From JABMMZ01 sp964505065 (GTDB lineage Bacteria > Bacteroidota > Bacteroidia > NS11-12g > UBA955): a DNA stretch of 64,000 nucleotides. The translations under genes were made by a program, and so were the position numbers. The stretch covers positions 1-64,000 of the forward strand of contig CAZDGF010000002.1 of the NCBI GenBank assembly GCA_964505065.1, in the 5' to 3' direction. Shown here piece after piece: positions 21,027-28,671 of the stretch (the first letter of the stretch is position 1; every line of letters starts with the position of its first letter). The notes under the pieces were generated by a model. That model searched no databases. It had not been told where the DNA came from and worked only from the letters and a program-made list of their open reading frames with translations.

Positions 21027-21099
21027 CAAGATTGCAGTGTGCTGTCAGTCTGACCCGTCAGACGTCATCCCACTGCATCTTGTTAGGGATATTCCCTAA
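21027..21099. other. Candidate origin of transfer (oriT) of the mobilizable element
   Basis: A locally GC-rich island in an AT-rich region with three nested or adjacent inverted repeats. The long imperfect pair is CAAGATTGCAGTG (21027-21039) with CACTGCATCTTG (21071-21082), one base deleted. Inside its loop is the perfect pair GTCTGAC/GTCAGAC (21048-21054/21057-21063). Next to it is TTAGGGA-TAT-TCCCTAA (21083-21099). It lies about 75 bp past the relaxase stop. GC-rich hairpin sets next to relaxase genes are typical of oriT; the exact nick site is not determined. Confidence 0.65.
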
Positions 21100-21113
21100 G
21101 ACCCTTTGGGTAC

Positions 21114-21142
21114 AAAAAAAAACCAATTGATTTAACAATCGG
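21114..21142 (-). terminator. Rho-independent terminator of the mobilization operon
   Basis: On the minus strand CCGATTG (21142-21136) pairs with CAATTGG (21129-21123), with one mismatch and a 6-nt loop. It is followed by nine T residues (21122-21114). It lies 32 bp after the relaxase stop. Confidence 0.75.
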
Positions 21143-21173
21143 CTTTTTCCAGAATATCAAATTGCTTTATAAA

Positions 21174-22121
21174 TTATCGTTCTATATCGTCTAAATCATC
21201 AAATTGGGTTCTTATATCCCCAATTTCCTTTTCTATCCTATTTTCCCTTTGCTTTCTAATTTCTTCTAATTCCAATAAATGCAGTTCCTTTTCGTATTTT
21301 TCTTTTTCAAGGTGTTCCAATTCATTAGATTTATCTTCTTTGTTTTTCTCAATATATTCTTGCCTAGTATCTATTTTTAAATAACTACCTGGCATTAATT
21401 TGGTAAACCTGTATTTTCGGAGATTATGTATAATACCGACAATATACCCATCACGAGTATAGGTTTTGAAATTGTTTTGTTTTAGTAGTTCTAAAAAATG
21501 TTGGTTACCATTACTTGAGATATAATAAAAGTTAATTTTTTCTCTTAAGTAGTCCAATGTAGGTTGTTTTTTATCTTTCATAGTATTTAATTTTAATTCG
21601 TTTGATATTTCTTTTTTTGCACCATGTTTTACGATACTATTACTTAGTTCTGGATAATGCTCCAATTGATAGTTTTGCATATAGATTTTTAGTTCAGCAA
21701 AACGCTCTTTACTCATTCTTAGGTTTATCCCTGTGTATATTTCTAAAGGTGATGAAATAATATGAGTATGATAAGAATTATTATTAAAATGCCCTATTGC
21801 ATATGCTTGTATGTAAGGACTTCTTTGTTTTAAATATTCTTGGGTAAGGTTTTTAATTATTGAAATAGAAAGTTTACTATGATCCAAATCTGAAAAAGCT
21901 AAAATTTCGTGATAAAATTTAATATTATTTGATTTTCTAACAATTCGATTTTCTTCATTTTTCATAAATTCTCTGGCAATTTGCTTATTATTCAAGCCAT
22001 ACAAATGTTGCTTGTGGATAAAGGTTTCGTGGTTTTGGTTGTATATTTTAGCTTCATTATTCAAATACTCTAAAATTTGAAAGTATCTCGGTGTTTTACT
22101 TGTAAGGCACTTAATTATCAA
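21174..22121 (-). CDS. Relaxase (MobP/MobA-like, Bacteroidetes mobilization protein)
   Basis: A 315-aa protein. The metal-binding triad is visible in GHFNNNSYHTHIISSPL, an H-(x)n-H-x-H arrangement around residues 110-122. An upstream FYHEILAFSD motif matches relaxase motif II of the MOBP group. Tyr residues near the N-terminus (TPRYFQILEYLN) are candidates for the nicking tyrosine. The last third is a Glu/Lys-rich coiled coil. It would nick oriT and pilot single-stranded DNA. Its start overlaps the MobC-like gene by 4 bp, and the oriT-like island lies just past its stop. It is shorter than large conjugative relaxases and has no helicase domain, which fits a mobilizable rather than self-transmissible element. 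Confidence 0.85.
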   Translation of the reverse strand: MIIKCLTSKTPRYFQILEYLNNEAKIYNQNHETFIHKQHLYGLNNKQIAREFMKNEENRIVRKSNNIKFYHEILAFSDLDHSKLSISIIKNLTQEYLKQRSPYIQAYAIGHFNNNSYHTHIISSPLEIYTGINLRMSKERFAELKIYMQNYQLEHYPELSNSIVKHGAKKEISNELKLNTMKDKKQPTLDYLREKINFYYISSNGNQHFLELLKQNNFKTYTRDGYIVGIIHNLRKYRFTKLMPGSYLKIDTRQEYIEKNKEDKSNELEHLEKEKYEKELHLLELEEIRKQRENRIEKEIGDIRTQFDDLDDIER

Positions 22122-22672
22122 AAGTAGTTTAGTAGTTTACTAATAATTTGTTTTCTAAATATTGGGTTTGTATTAAGCTCATTATCAATCCACGCTAATA
22201 CATTCACAGGGTTTATAATATTTTGTAATACTTTGTTTTGCATTTCATTCACTTGGACTACCAATGCCTCATATTTTGAGTCGGTAAACGAAAATTTAGA
22301 TACCTTTTGCTTTTCAATTTTTTTAATCGTATCTTCTATTTCTTGGAGTGATTTAAGTATTTGTTGAAAACCAATTCTATCGGGTACTATAAAAGCTTGC
22401 TCACAATATTTAATAGCAGCAATTTTGATAAAATGGGAGAGGTAGAGCTTATGGTCATTGGCTTTTTGCCTTAGTTGCTGCATTTCTTGTTTATCAAAAA
22501 ATATTTCGCATGTAATATGCTTTTGCCTTGAACGCTTTTTATATAGTGTATTGCGGTATTTATTGTATTCAAGCCTTAATTCATTTTTCTCTAATTCGGA
22601 TAATGCAGAAACATCTAAGTTTTTTCCAGTAACATATTCGTAAAAATTTGGTATTTGTATGGTTTCTGCCAT
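22118..22672 (-). CDS. MobC-like relaxosome accessory protein
   Basis: A 184-aa protein with a basic stretch (YKKRSRQKHITCEIFFDKQE), then QQLRQKANDHKLYLSHFIKIA, a ribbon-helix-helix-like pattern typical of MobC/BmgB-type accessory proteins that bend oriT for the relaxase. A helical C-terminus follows (EIEDTIKKIEKQKVSKF). It precedes the relaxase with a 4-bp overlap and follows the coupling protein gene by 33 bp, the usual order in Bacteroidetes mobilizable elements. DNA binding is inferred from the family pattern. Confidence 0.78.
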   Translation of the reverse strand: MAETIQIPNFYEYVTGKNLDVSALSELEKNELRLEYNKYRNTLYKKRSRQKHITCEIFFDKQEMQQLRQKANDHKLYLSHFIKIAAIKYCEQAFIVPDRIGFQQILKSLQEIEDTIKKIEKQKVSKFSFTDSKYEALVVQVNEMQNKVLQNIINPVNVLAWIDNELNTNPIFRKQIISKLLNYF

Positions 22673-22705
22673 TATGTATAAAAGGTATTAATTTTAATCA
22701 TAGGC

Positions 22706-24157
22706 TTATTTGGTTGGCATAGGTATCAGTTTTACATTATTGTCGCTCAATTTAGAAATTCTTTGTATTGCTGGTATTCTACTGTATCTTTTATAGTTAA
22801 AATGCTTGTAATACGGTGTTGTTTTCGCCAAAATTGGGCGATAACGGCCACAAAGTATAAGTGCTTGGTCATCCTCCATAGTGCGAATTTCATCAGGTGT
22901 CATTAATAATCTGGTTTGTTTTTGCTCTTTATCGTTTAAATACTGAAATGAACCTAATAACGTACTTAACTCTTTACATGTATCAAGTGGAGCATTCGGC
23001 AAATAACATTTCACAAAGCAGTTGGCTTTTATGGCTTCTGCTTCATTTTCAGTATAATTATTTTTTAACTGCCCAAAGTATTGCAAGGATATTTGAATTC
23101 CGCAATTATATTTACGGACATTGGCAGTTGCCGCTGGTAATACTGGAATTTTAAGCTCCGAACATTCTTCTAAAATAACAAATATACTTTTATCATTTTT
23201 TGAGGGAATTTCTGTCATTATTTCGCCAAATAATTGTTCGAAAAATATACTCGTTAATACGCTATAATATTTCAAATCAGTCGTTTTGTTTTGAATAAAA
23301 ATGGCAGTTTTATTTTTCCGCATTTTTTCAAAATCTAAACTATCAAAACTAGTTATAGCTTGAATACTGGGGTCATCAAAAAGTTGAAGAGCTGCTTTGG
23401 CAGTTGAAATGACGCCTTGCAATACCTTTTTATCACAACTCGTTAAAAGGGATTTATATGTTTCATAAATTTTTCTATCTCCTGTTTCTATTACTAGCTT
23501 ATCCCACGCATCAGGTTTACTTTGAAAACTATCAACTAAATACTTTAAATTAGCGATATTGGCATATTTAGAATTATGTGGAATTTTTAATACCGATATT
23601 ACAATACTCAAAAATGAGATTGCAGAATTACTCCAGAAGGCATCGTCTTTATCTCCTAAACTATTTTTAATAAGTATCGTTGCCATTTTGTTAATATCAG
23701 ATTGGCTTTTAATCCTTGCCAAAGGGTTATAGCCATCTGAAACTTCTGGTCTTGCATAATGAACAACTTTAATGTCGTAGCCCATTTTGTGAAAATACCC
23801 ACTTGTTTCTTTAAAGAGTGAAGCCGAAGGGTCGTGAATGCATAGGCTATGTCCTGCCAAAGCTAAATTATAAATTGTAGGGTTCGTTATGCGAGAACTT
23901 TTGCCAGACCCTGACCCTCCGAGCAAAAGCATATTTTCATAAGATTTAGCCGTTGTAATAGCTTTGTTTCCCGTTACGCTAAAGCCTTTATTGCTTGAAG
24001 ATAAAAGACCAGTTCCAGTGAAAAAATCTGCATCTAAATCTAGTTTCTTTTCAGGTTTAGAACTAAAAATTTCTCCAAAAACATCAAATATAGCTTTAAA
24101 TAATCCCATTAAAATTTCTATGATTATTGAAAATATTGTTTCTAGTATTTTTATCAT
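22706..24157 (-). CDS. VirD4/TraG-type coupling protein
   Basis: A 483-aa protein with an N-terminal hydrophobic segment (ILETIFSIIIEILMGLFKAIF) and Walker A GGSGSGKSS near residues 79-87. The TraG pattern DPSASLFKETSGYFHKMGYD follows, then the Walker B region SIFVILEECSEL and a C-terminal motif resembling sensor II. It would bring the relaxase-DNA complex to a type IV channel. No channel genes (VirB4, TraN and so on) are in the window, so a helper element must supply it. Oddities: Walker B has Glu-Glu where Asp-Glu is usual, and there is only one membrane segment. Confidence 0.9.
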   Translation of the reverse strand: MIKILETIFSIIIEILMGLFKAIFDVFGEIFSSKPEKKLDLDADFFTGTGLLSSSNKGFSVTGNKAITTAKSYENMLLLGGSGSGKSSRITNPTIYNLALAGHSLCIHDPSASLFKETSGYFHKMGYDIKVVHYARPEVSDGYNPLARIKSQSDINKMATILIKNSLGDKDDAFWSNSAISFLSIVISVLKIPHNSKYANIANLKYLVDSFQSKPDAWDKLVIETGDRKIYETYKSLLTSCDKKVLQGVISTAKAALQLFDDPSIQAITSFDSLDFEKMRKNKTAIFIQNKTTDLKYYSVLTSIFFEQLFGEIMTEIPSKNDKSIFVILEECSELKIPVLPAATANVRKYNCGIQISLQYFGQLKNNYTENEAEAIKANCFVKCYLPNAPLDTCKELSTLLGSFQYLNDKEQKQTRLLMTPDEIRTMEDDQALILCGRYRPILAKTTPYYKHFNYKRYSRIPAIQRISKLSDNNVKLIPMPTK

Positions 24158-24168
24158 AATGTATAAAA

Positions 24169-24339
24169 TTAATTTTTAAATTTGCTATCTATTAATTCAC
24201 TCATTTTAGTTGCTATAATTCCAATAAATTTCAAAATGGAAGTTAAAATCAAAGCAATTAACTTAAAAACTGCAATAAATATTGATTTTAAACATTCTCC
24301 TAATAATCCACCTGCTGTTTTAGTACTTGCTTTGTGCAT
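24169..24339 (-). CDS. 56-aa hydrophobic membrane microprotein
   Basis: A short open frame from ATG at 24339 to TAA at 24169, exactly filling the space between the lipoprotein gene (stop 24343) and the coupling protein gene (start 24157). The translation begins MHKASTKTAGGLLGE, has one long hydrophobic helix (SIFIAVFKLIALILTSILKF) and ends MSELIDSKFKN. Tight spacing of 3 and 11 bp on either side supports a real gene. It may be a membrane partner of the coupling protein, whose own N-terminus has little membrane anchor. Confidence 0.68.
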   Translation of the reverse strand: MHKASTKTAGGLLGECLKSIFIAVFKLIALILTSILKFIGIIATKMSELIDSKFKN

Positions 24340-24342
24340 AAT

Positions 24343-25068
24343 TTAAAGGTTTAAATTACTTCCTATAACCACCTTTATCCCCTTTATTTCTAAATAAGTT
24401 TTAAGTAATTTTGAAATCGTGTAAAACTTTTTGTCATCTTCTTTATTTTTAACCACATGGATAAAGTAAACCTGCATATTTGTTGCGTTTTGAATGGGAT
24501 ATTCTTTATCCATAAACGTCATGAATTTTTCAGGGTTTTTATGATACTTTTCTAAAGTTTCAATTTTTAACCCATTAAATAAAGGAGTGTATTCTGCCAA
24601 GTCGCCAAGTACAATAATTTTCTTTATACCATTAGGGTTACTTTTAGTTGCACTATTTAGCATTTCTGCTAAAGCATAAAACACATAAGAGCCATTTAGT
24701 CCAATGGGTTCTTGTATGATTTTCTTAATATTTTGGTTAATTTTCTTTGTAAACGTATCTATCTTTTCTAAACGCTCAATTTCGTTGTTTTCAAACTCAT
24801 TAGGAGCAGTTTCTAAGTATTCTTTATACGTTAAATTATAGCGCGTATCAGAAATACTTGCAACTTGAAAACATTTAGCCAAATTAGGATCTTTTTCAAT
24901 TTCAAGCAATCTTAAAATTGCTTGATTATTAAAGTTTTTAACTTCATCAAAACTATCGGTTCTGTCAATTAAAAGTCCGATGAATAATGATTGCTTTGTG
25001 TCTTTATTTTGCTGACAAGCAAATAGAAAAAGACAAAAAATCGCAATGGTTTTGTAGATTTTTTTCAT
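24343..25068 (-). CDS. Lipoprotein with vWA/MIDAS-like motif
   Basis: A 241-aa protein with a lipoprotein signal (TIAIFCLFLFACQQNKD, lipobox FAC). Immediately after it comes SLFIGLLIDRTDSFD, a first strand ending in D-x-T-x-S, the metal-ion-dependent adhesion site (MIDAS) form of von Willebrand A domains. Later hydrophobic strands KKIIVLGDLAEY and MQVYFIHVV fit the same Rossmann-like fold. It should be anchored in a membrane facing the periplasm and bind a partner through the metal site. It lies in the mobilization operon, 6 bp after the membrane-protein gene. Function unknown: surface adhesion, mating-pair contact or a defence or exclusion sensor are all possible. Confidence 0.8.
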   Translation of the reverse strand: MKKIYKTIAIFCLFLFACQQNKDTKQSLFIGLLIDRTDSFDEVKNFNNQAILRLLEIEKDPNLAKCFQVASISDTRYNLTYKEYLETAPNEFENNEIERLEKIDTFTKKINQNIKKIIQEPIGLNGSYVFYALAEMLNSATKSNPNGIKKIIVLGDLAEYTPLFNGLKIETLEKYHKNPEKFMTFMDKEYPIQNATNMQVYFIHVVKNKEDDKKFYTISKLLKTYLEIKGIKVVIGSNLNL

Positions 25069-25074
25069 ATGATA

Positions 25075-26157
25075 TTATAGGTTTATATGGGTGTAGTGTA
25101 AATCGAGAGGAGTAGGCGTATCATTGAGACAAACTGGTGCAGAATTTTCTCTATGGTATCGGTTACTTTCTTTATATTGCGAAACAGATATATGGTATAA
25201 TTTCACGATTTGTTCCTCAACAGATTTTGCATAGCTAATAAGTAAAAGCCGTTGTGAGTTTTGCTCATATAAATTGTTCTTATTTAACTCTATTTCAGCT
25301 TTTGTTTTTTCAATTTTAGTTTCCAACTCTCGAAATAATTTCTGCTGTTTTTCGTACAAACGAATTGCTTTTATTTTTTGCCAATTAGACTGAATTAAGC
25401 CAGTATCAATAAAGAATAGTCCGATAAAAAGTAGAAAGTTAAAGACAGTAAAAATCCACAGTGATGTTTCTTGATGGTTTACCTTTAGCATATAACTACT
25501 TCTAAGGTAGCTTATGACCATAAACACTAAAAATACAAAACCAAACACTGCTAAATTGGCGATTATCTTTAAAAATAATGATTTGCACCATTCGTTAATT
25601 TTCTTTGGGGCGTAGTGGGCAATTGCGCCAATGGAGAGAGATATAGAAAAAGCTATAATTAAGGATTGAATGAAATTTAATCGGGTTACTTGTAAACTTT
25701 TTGCTACATAAAAGATTTCGCCAAATAGTATAAGACAGAATAGAATTAAACCCAATAGGAATAAATAGCGTGGGGTTTTAAGTGGCGGTTCTTCTATTTT
25801 ATTAGTTTTAGCATTTTCTAAATCTATTTCAGATTTGTCTAACTCAAAATAAAGCTTTTTATTTACATGTTCAATTTTATTTTGGTCTTCACTACCTTGC
25901 TGAATTTGGAGAAGTGCATTCAGTTTTTGTTTGGAATAGCTAATAAGCTCACTATAATTCGTGGTTACAGTTTCTATCGCATCTTTTAAAAGGCAACTTT
26001 CATCAGGATAGTTTCGCCTGCCGTGATTTTTGCCAAGCTCAATGGCTGAGTTTAAATAATTTTGATGGCATTTTGCAATATGTGATTGCAAATCGCGATC
26101 TACAAAGGATGTGTAAACACCTTTGCTTTTTTCTGGAAGGAGGGTTGTTGTTTGCAT
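25075..26157 (-). CDS. Unknown four-helix membrane protein with coiled-coil ends
   Basis: A 360-aa protein of unknown family. Residues 1-120 are soluble and helical (DLQSHIAKCHQNYLNSAIEL). Four hydrophobic helices follow: YLFLLGLILFCLILFGEIFY, FIQSLIIAFSISLSIGAIAH, IIANLAVFGFVFLVFMVISY and LWIFTVFNFLLFIGLFFIDT. After them comes a long coiled coil (LYEKQQKLFRELETKIEKTK). It overlaps the previous small gene by 58 bp and is followed after 6 bp by the vWA-like lipoprotein gene, so the two likely act together at the inner membrane and periplasm. Confidence 0.78.
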   Translation of the reverse strand: MQTTTLLPEKSKGVYTSFVDRDLQSHIAKCHQNYLNSAIELGKNHGRRNYPDESCLLKDAIETVTTNYSELISYSKQKLNALLQIQQGSEDQNKIEHVNKKLYFELDKSEIDLENAKTNKIEEPPLKTPRYLFLLGLILFCLILFGEIFYVAKSLQVTRLNFIQSLIIAFSISLSIGAIAHYAPKKINEWCKSLFLKIIANLAVFGFVFLVFMVISYLRSSYMLKVNHQETSLWIFTVFNFLLFIGLFFIDTGLIQSNWQKIKAIRLYEKQQKLFRELETKIEKTKAEIELNKNNLYEQNSQRLLLISYAKSVEEQIVKLYHISVSQYKESNRYHRENSAPVCLNDTPTPLDLHYTHINL

Positions 26158-26366
26158 ATTTGTATTATTTTATTGGGTTTAATATTTATATAATCACGCA
26201 CCAAACACATCTCTATATCGGTTATTAGTGGGAATAACCATTGTATGTGTTCTATTATTTTGAGTTTTATTCTCTCATCTATACTTGGTAAATTTTTGCA
26301 TTTAAACTTAGCGATAGTTTGTTTAATTACTTTTTTTAAATCGTTTTGTAAGGGTAAATTTTTCAT
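26100..26366 (-). CDS. Small hypothetical protein of the mobilization operon
   Basis: An 88-aa frame starting with ATG (MKNLPLQNDLKKVIKQTIAK). It contains a mixed helical region and two Cys (FKCKNLPS, IEMCLVRDY). It overlaps the start of the membrane-protein gene by 58 bp in another frame, long for a coupled overlap but seen in compact mobile elements. No family recognised. Alternatively only the first part is translated and the next gene begins independently. Confidence 0.5.
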   Translation of the reverse strand: MKNLPLQNDLKKVIKQTIAKFKCKNLPSIDERIKLKIIEHIQWLFPLITDIEMCLVRDYINIKPNKIIQICKQQPSFQKKAKVFTHPL

Positions 26367-26381
26367 AATATGTACTGGGAT

Positions 26382-26660
26382 TTATGGGTTATATGCATTG
26401 GTTAAGTTAAAAATATTTTGTGTTATTATTGATTGATAAAATGTAAAAATCTCATCAATAATTTGTTTTACTTTTGGGTACAGATATTCTATCGCGATTT
26501 TTTTAATTTCGCTTTGGGCTTTGTAGATTGCAGATAAAGCTCCCTTTAAGTCCCCTTTTTGGAGACAAATTTTAGATTGAGTAAAGTTGGTAGCCAAAGT
26601 ATCATACAATTCTGCATTGATTTTGGCTTGTTGAATGTTTAATAGTATATCTCTTATCAT
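26382..26660 (-). CDS. Small helical protein, first gene of the mobilization operon
   Basis: Starting at ATG 26660 (MIRDILLNIQQAKINAEL), about 92 aa, all helical. It contains a TPR-like helical pair (CLQKGDLKGALSAIYKAQSEIKKIA). I chose this start over a TTG 24 bp upstream. It is the promoter-proximal gene of an operon running through to the relaxase, with gaps of 15 bp or less, or overlaps, for the first five junctions. Function unknown. Confidence 0.6.
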   Translation of the reverse strand: MIRDILLNIQQAKINAELYDTLATNFTQSKICLQKGDLKGALSAIYKAQSEIKKIAIEYLYPKVKQIIDEIFTFYQSIITQNIFNLTNAYNP

Positions 26661-26693
26661 AGGGTTAAAAAATTTCAAATTCAAAACCTTTTA

Positions 26694-26717
26694 AGACGCT
26701 CATTAAATTGAGTGTCT
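26694..26717. promoter_or_regulatory. Hairpin/operator-like inverted repeat upstream of mobilization operon
   Basis: AGACGCTCA (26694-26702) and TGAGTGTCT (26709-26717) pair over nine positions with one G-T wobble and a 6-nt loop. It sits 34 bp before the first ATG, where a repressor or leader RNA structure would act. No clear TAnnTTTG box was found for this operon. Confidence 0.45.
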
Positions 26718-27224
26718 AAAAATTTAGATATTTTTTAGGAATAAGAGTTGGGGATAAAGTGCTGTATTTGAGTATGTTACATACTTGTAGAGTAAACTGC
26801 ACTATGGTAGAATGTGTGCAAAGGTTATGTTTTGAATTTATTCAAAATTTTGTTCCTTTGTACGTATCAAGTTTAATGGTTAGAGCGGTCGTCCAAAACA
26901 ATTCTTTCCATTAAAAACTCAAATTCCTAAAACCCAACTTTTTTAAAAGTTGGGTTTTTTATAGGCAATTTTTCAAATCACACTTATTAACAAATGTTAT
27001 TAACTTTGATTTTCAGATAGTATTGATAATATATACCTTTGAATTCTATTAATAAAACTATATATTCAGTTAATAAAGTATTTTAAAGTAAAAAGCCTAT
27101 AAAATATAGAAATAACGAAAGTATTAAAGAACTTATTATGAAAATAATTGTATTATTATCTTATTTTCAAGGCAAAAATACATACAAAATTAACAATAAA
27201 AAAATATATTGTAAAAATAAATAT
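26718..27224. other. Intergenic region with inverted repeats and a strong terminator
   Basis: No gene is supported. The region holds AGTATG-TTA-CATACT (26771-26785), TTTTGAAT-TT-ATTCAAAA (26830-26847), and a perfect 14-bp terminator hairpin, AAAACCCAACTTTT (26929-26942) with AAAAGTTGGGTTTT (26945-26958), followed by more T. A terminator with no gene before it on the plus strand suggests a small RNA ending near 26960, or a remnant of a lost gene. The stretch from 26970 to 27220 is very AT-rich. Confidence 0.5.
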
Positions 27225-27255
27225 TTTGAAATTTTACCGTATTATATTACATTTG
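27225..27255 (+). promoter_or_regulatory. Consensus Bacteroidetes promoter
   Basis: TTTG at 27225-27228 and TACATTTG at 27248-27255 are separated by exactly 19 bp, a perfect match to the TTTG-N19-TAnnTTTG consensus. The next gene starts at 27283. This is the best-matching promoter in the window. Confidence 0.8.
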
Positions 27256-27282
27256 CACCCCCACTTTTAAAACCCTAATAGT

Positions 27283-28200
27283 ATGATTACATCACAGATT
27301 GCCCCCAAAGAAATGCTATTTGATGTGGTATTTCCACTCCAAAATAGCGAATTAGGAACGTTGTTTGAATCACAAAAAGAATTAGCTGAAGCCATAGCTA
27401 ACGACAAAAAAAGTCCTTATTACAAAAAAGATGTTTCACTCAAGCCATTTTTAAGCCAAGCATTAAAGGCTGGTAATGACCCACAAGGGAAACCACTGCC
27501 AAACCAACTGCGTGATGAAATAATTAAGGTATGTGTCAATAAATTAGCAGACAATGCAAAGCTACAGGCATTGTTTAAAGAAAAATTTATGCACTCAATT
27601 AATGCATGGAAAGCGATGGGAGCAGAGGATAAAATCAATAGAGACACTTGGGAATCTTTGCTATCATGGCAAAATAAAACCCATGCTTTTATTTTTACCC
27701 ATTCACCTATTGAACTTGAATGGAAAACTAATCAAAAAGCTTATAAATTGATTGAAACGTTATACGCCAGTGCATTAAGAAATCCTGAGAGAGCGAAATG
27801 TAGTTATAAATTCTTTTTTCCAAATGAAATAATTGCTATGGAATTTTGGTCTGGCTTATATCTCTTTTTACGCAAAACTATGGAAGTAGAAGAAATTACT
27901 GAACTGCTTGAAAGAGCGTGGGAGGCTAAAAGCCTTCGTGTATATGCAACATTGGGTGAATTGTACGAATTCCATGTTTCATATTTTGAAACAAGAGAAA
28001 ATGATAAAATTTTAGACAGTGCATTGTTCTTTTTAGAACTGAAAGATAACCATGAAATCAGTGTGTGTAAACTCACAGACGAGCATCGTAAATATTGGTA
28101 TAGTAACAAGTTTAATAAAATTGTTCATTTTATTGATGAGAGCCCTAATATAGTAAAAGTTAAATTTAAACCATCATTTGCATTAAATAATTTATTTTAA
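27283..28200 (+). CDS. Unknown 305-aa cargo protein of the mobile element
   Basis: A 305-aa soluble protein without a signal peptide. The N-terminal half is helical with repeated Lys-rich loops (LFESQKELAEAIANDKKSPY; FLSQALKAGNDPQGKPLPNQ). The C-terminal half is mixed (YKFFFPNEIIAMEFWSGLYL, then DSALFFLELKDNHEISVCKL). I recognise no catalytic motif or family. It is the only plus-strand gene in the element, with its own consensus promoter and a 12-bp terminator hairpin, so it is an independent unit such as cargo, a regulator or a replication-related protein. Confidence 0.85.
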   Translation: MITSQIAPKEMLFDVVFPLQNSELGTLFESQKELAEAIANDKKSPYYKKDVSLKPFLSQALKAGNDPQGKPLPNQLRDEIIKVCVNKLADNAKLQALFKEKFMHSINAWKAMGAEDKINRDTWESLLSWQNKTHAFIFTHSPIELEWKTNQKAYKLIETLYASALRNPERAKCSYKFFFPNEIIAMEFWSGLYLFLRKTMEVEEITELLERAWEAKSLRVYATLGELYEFHVSYFETRENDKILDSALFFLELKDNHEISVCKLTDEHRKYWYSNKFNKIVHFIDESPNIVKVKFKPSFALNNLF

Positions 28201-28237
28201 GTTTTTTTAGCAATTTTTTGGATGCCAGTAGAAATAA

Positions 28238-28267
28238 AAAAGGAAGTGTATTTAAACACTTCCTTTT
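28238..28267. terminator. Bidirectional rho-independent terminator
   Basis: AAAAGGAAGTGT (28238-28249) and ACACTTCCTTTT (28256-28267) form a perfect 12-bp stem with loop ATTTAA. T-runs on both strands make it usable from either side. It ends the 27283-28200 gene. Confidence 0.85.
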
Positions 28268-28294
28268 GGCAATATACTCTCTACCGTATATCCA

Positions 28295-28351
28295 CTAACT
28301 TACTTGCTGATAGGTTTCGCTTCCGAAGAGCCTATTTCCTCTTTGGGTTAG
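28295..28351. other. Possible structured intergenic element
   Basis: An outer pair CTAAC (28295-28299)/GTTAG (28347-28351) encloses ATAGG (28310-28314)/CCTAT (28331-28335), which contains TTCG-CTTC-CGAA (28316-28327). The nested arrangement is suggestive of an RNA fold but the outer stem is short. Confidence 0.3.
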
Positions 28352-28379
28352 TAAATAAAGTATATCATAAAATTTGTAA

Positions 28380-28559
28380 TTAGTGGATTTGGATATTCAA
28401 TTGACTGGCTATCATCCATTCGCAGTCTTTAACGCATGAAATTTGGTTAGTTTGTTCTAAATGCGACAAAAAGTCCTCACTTTCTGAAAATTCATTGGTA
28501 TCCATTGTAAATATATGAACCTCGCTTGTGCTAAAATCTAAAATGATTATTTTCTCCAT
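28380..28559 (-). CDS. 59-aa small hypothetical protein
   Basis: A short frame from ATG 28559 to TAA 28380: MEKIIILDFSTSEVHIFTMD, then TNEFSESEDFLSHLEQ, ending in IASQLNIQIH. The pattern (IIILDFSTSEVHIF, then an acidic helix and a Cys pair) looks like the small conserved proteins common in Bacteroidetes mobile elements. No function known. It lies in the same orientation as the ArdC-like gene upstream. Confidence 0.65.
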   Translation of the reverse strand: MEKIIILDFSTSEVHIFTMDTNEFSESEDFLSHLEQTNQISCVKDCEWMIASQLNIQIH

Positions 28560-28671
28560 AGCTTCAACTATTTGTCTTTTGAGTATAGCAACACCTCTAC
28601 AATAGCCATTATAAAGCCTTTGAGTGGCTTGACTATTCCATTAGCTAACAACACTAACTTTCTTTTGTATT

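Noticed and set aside
21104..21112. TTTGGGTAC resembling the tRNA-Leu 3' end (CTGGGTAC), as a left attachment site
   Set aside because: It lies in the inverted orientation relative to the tRNA end at 30531, so it cannot be the direct repeat produced by tRNA integration; the match is 7-8 bp.
26868..26930. tRNA-like remnant (TGGTTAGAGCGGTCGTCCAAAAC resembles tRNA-Trp D arm and anticodon loop)
   Set aside because: The acceptor, anticodon and T stems do not pair; only short segments resemble a tRNA. It could be a decayed attachment site but the evidence is too weak to call.
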